From the NCBI GenBank assembly GCA_964633465.1, contig CAZWGB010000060.1, forward strand, positions 1 to 7,342: a stretch of 7,342 nucleotides of DNA, in the 5' to 3' direction. The translations under genes and the position numbers were made by a program. This DNA is from DTSX01 sp964633465 (lineage in GTDB: Bacteria > Pseudomonadota > Gammaproteobacteria > Steroidobacterales > UBA11654). This document shows positions 5,702 to 7,342 of this stretch, piece by piece. How positions within the stretch are numbered: the stretch's first letter is position 1; every line of letters starts with the position of its first letter. Below the pieces are notes generated by a model. That model made no database searches. It saw only the letters and a list, made by a program, of their open reading frames with translations, and was not told where the DNA came from.

Positions 5702-7246
5702 ATGGACAAATACATAGTTATTATTAGCTGTCTTTTTTTCTGTTCCTCAGCGATTGCCGAAACTTCTGAAAACAGCTCTGTCCAGATTGGGAAAACAAAA
5801 TATATTGGGGCTTACAACATTGAAAATAATCAATTTATTTTTAGAGGAATTCCCTATGCAAAACCACCAATCGGTGAGTTACGATGGAAATCACCTGTTC
5901 CTTTATCCAAAGAACCAAAAGTCATCAATGCTCAAAGCTTTAAACCGGCATGCATGCAGGATGAATACACCACTGTCTGGTACCAAGATGTGGCGGAGTT
6001 ATTTGATAACCCTCGAACTGTTTTCCAACATGTCGATGAGGTAAGTGAAGATTGCCTCTATCTCAACATATGGACAAATTCACTTGATCAATCCAGTAAG
6101 AAACCTGTGATGGTATGGGTACACGGCGGAGCAGATACCGGAGGGTGGTCCTATGAACCCAATTATTTAGGTCATCATCTTGCTAGTAAAGATGTTGTGG
6201 TGGTCTCAATCAATTATAGATTGAATATCTTTGGTTTTTTCGCTCACCCTCAAATGCCCAATCAAACTGGGAATTTTGGTCTTGAAGATGAAATCATGGC
6301 CTTGCAATGGATCAAAGATCACATCGCATCTTATGGGGGTGATCCTGAAAATATTACCTACTTTGGCGAATCAGCAGGCGGTGCTCATGTTTCCTACCTG
6401 ATTGCCTCTCCAAAAGGGAAGGGTTTATTCAAGAGAGGAATCATCCAAAGTGGTGCCTACAATCTATTTAATTGGACTTCAAAAAATAAGGCAGAGGAAC
6501 TAGGACTGAAAACACAAACGATCTTAAATGCACCTGACTTACAGATCATGAAAACTTTATCGGCAGAAAGCATCTTGTCTGCTTCAATCGGTCTTAATCA
6601 TCCCTATGGACCGAACATCGATGGTGTATTGATACCAAATAACCTAACTAAATTATTTGAGGAAGGTTCTTTCAACAACGTCGATCTCATGATAGGCAGC
6701 AATAAAAATGAGGATTACATGTACATTGATGAATCTGTCACAGAAAAAGATATTAATCGGCTTGTTGAGAATTATTATCCAGACGATCGAGACAAGATAC
6801 TCTCATTGCTGGATTTGGAAGACCCTAGACTTGCCATGGATCATCTGACAACAAATCAAGTGACGCTTTGTCCTTCAGTTTTCATTGCCAGATCTCTTTC
6901 AAAGAACGGAAATAAGGTGTATCAATACCATTTCACTAGAATGCGACAAGGCAGTGAGAAGATCCTGTCTTATCATGGTGCTGAAATTCCCTATGTTTTT
7001 AATACCCATGATGAATGGCTGCCTACTAACTTAGTTGATTTGGAATTAACCAAAATTATGGCTAGTTATTGGGTTGAATTTGCAAAAAAAGGAACCCCTA
7101 ATTCAATCAATAATCCAACATGGAAAGAATTTGGCACTGAAGAAAACTATTTGATATTAGACCTGCCATTAGAGAATTCATCAAAACTGGAAAACGAGTT
7201 TTGTGAAATTATGATTGATGAAATGGTGCAAAGAGCATCTAGATAG
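5702..7246 (+). CDS. Exported type-B carboxylesterase
   Basis: A 514-residue serine esterase of the carboxylesterase/cholinesterase family, full length. Residues 1-19 form a signal peptide (hydrophobic core, then SSAIA/ET), so it acts in the periplasm or outside. Family landmarks are: FRGIPYAKPPIGELRW (47-62); EDCLYLNIW (116-124); oxyanion-hole HGGA (141-144); NYRLNIFGF (171-179); nucleophile elbow GESAG (222-226) with Ser224; the acid in GSNKNED (332-338), Glu337; and YHGAEIPYVF (424-433) with His425. The catalytic triad is thus intact. Cys84 and Cys118 match the conserved N-terminal disulfide pair of the family. It hydrolyses a carboxylic ester; substrate is unknown. The ATG at 5702 follows the previous stop by eight bases with no strong ribosome binding site, so it is probably expressed from the same message. 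Its 3' end overlaps the putative convergent gene by eight bases. Confidence 0.93.
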   Translation: MDKYIVIISCLFFCSSAIAETSENSSVQIGKTKYIGAYNIENNQFIFRGIPYAKPPIGELRWKSPVPLSKEPKVINAQSFKPACMQDEYTTVWYQDVAELFDNPRTVFQHVDEVSEDCLYLNIWTNSLDQSSKKPVMVWVHGGADTGGWSYEPNYLGHHLASKDVVVVSINYRLNIFGFFAHPQMPNQTGNFGLEDEIMALQWIKDHIASYGGDPENITYFGESAGGAHVSYLIASPKGKGLFKRGIIQSGAYNLFNWTSKNKAEELGLKTQTILNAPDLQIMKTLSAESILSASIGLNHPYGPNIDGVLIPNNLTKLFEEGSFNNVDLMIGSNKNEDYMYIDESVTEKDINRLVENYYPDDRDKILSLLDLEDPRLAMDHLTTNQVTLCPSVFIARSLSKNGNKVYQYHFTRMRQGSEKILSYHGAEIPYVFNTHDEWLPTNLVDLELTKIMASYWVEFAKKGTPNSINNPTWKEFGTEENYLILDLPLENSSKLENEFCEIMIDEMVQRASR

Positions 7247-7342
7247 ATCTCAAATACCATTCAAAATCTTTATTGCTAATCTGGGAGGCAAAACGATCCA
7301 TTTCGCATCGTCTAGATCTTAAAAAAAGATCACTGTATTCAC
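7239..7342 (-). CDS. Possible C-terminal end of a convergent gene, product unknown
   Basis: On the minus strand one frame stays open from the window's right edge to a TAG at 7241-7239, about 34 codons. The translation ends MDRFASQISNKDFEWYLRSI, a mixed, globular-looking composition with Trp, Tyr and charged residues rather than a low-complexity shadow. I do not recognise the family. A stretch this short can be open by chance, so this is tentative. If real, the gene converges on the carboxylesterase and overlaps it by eight bases, leaving no room for a terminator between them. Confidence 0.4.
   Translation of the reverse strand, partial: EYSDLFLRSRRCEMDRFASQISNKDFEWYLRSI
7315..7331. repeat. 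Short inverted repeat, 6-base arms
   Basis: GATCTT (7315-7320) and AAGATC (7326-7331) flank an A5 loop. The stem is short and AT-rich, and no T-run follows on the plus strand, so a terminator role for the operon is doubtful. It also falls inside the possible convergent coding frame. Confidence 0.25.

Noticed and set aside
7315..7331. Rho-independent terminator after the carboxylesterase
   Set aside because: The stem is only six AT-rich base pairs with an A-rich loop and no downstream T-run on the plus strand.

Overview
The window looks like a piece of chromosome from an AT-rich Gram-negative bacterium, most plausibly a marine or aquatic gammaproteobacterium. The evidence is indirect: Sec signal peptides on enzymes that act outside the cytoplasm, Shine-Dalgarno sites of GGAGG/AAGGA type, GTG starts, densely packed same-strand genes, and the mix of families. 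No rRNA, tRNA, CRISPR, phage or insertion-sequence signal was seen, so the taxonomic call is an inference.

Layout. At the left edge (1-313, minus strand) lies the 5' part of a secreted metal-dependent amidohydrolase gene that runs off the window. A 68-base divergent intergenic region separates it from a plus-strand run of eight genes, about 382-7246, with no gap longer than 47 bases. In order these are: a cytoplasmic beta-propeller-like protein of unknown function; a DUF1330 protein; a second exported amidohydrolase; a small exported MORN-repeat protein; an exported thioredoxin-like protein with a CPDC active site; a classical short-chain dehydrogenase/reductase (SDR); a zinc-free medium-chain dehydrogenase/quinone oxidoreductase-type enzyme (MDR); and an exported type-B carboxylesterase. 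At the right edge (7239-7342, minus strand) an open frame looks like the C-terminus of a convergent gene.

How the genes may work together. Four junctions overlap (23, 4, 4 and 1 bases), which indicates translational coupling and one or two operons. The only spacing that could hold an internal promoter is the 47 bases before the MORN gene. Predicted exported hydrolases (two amidohydrolases, one carboxylesterase) and cytoplasmic oxidoreductases (SDR, MDR) in one run suggest a degradative or detoxifying pathway: an amide- or ester-containing compound is cut in the envelope and the released alcohol or carbonyl is processed inside. The substrate cannot be read from the sequence. The least understood parts are the propeller/DUF1330 pair at the head of the operon and the MORN/thioredoxin pair, whose members share a nearly identical exported N-terminus.
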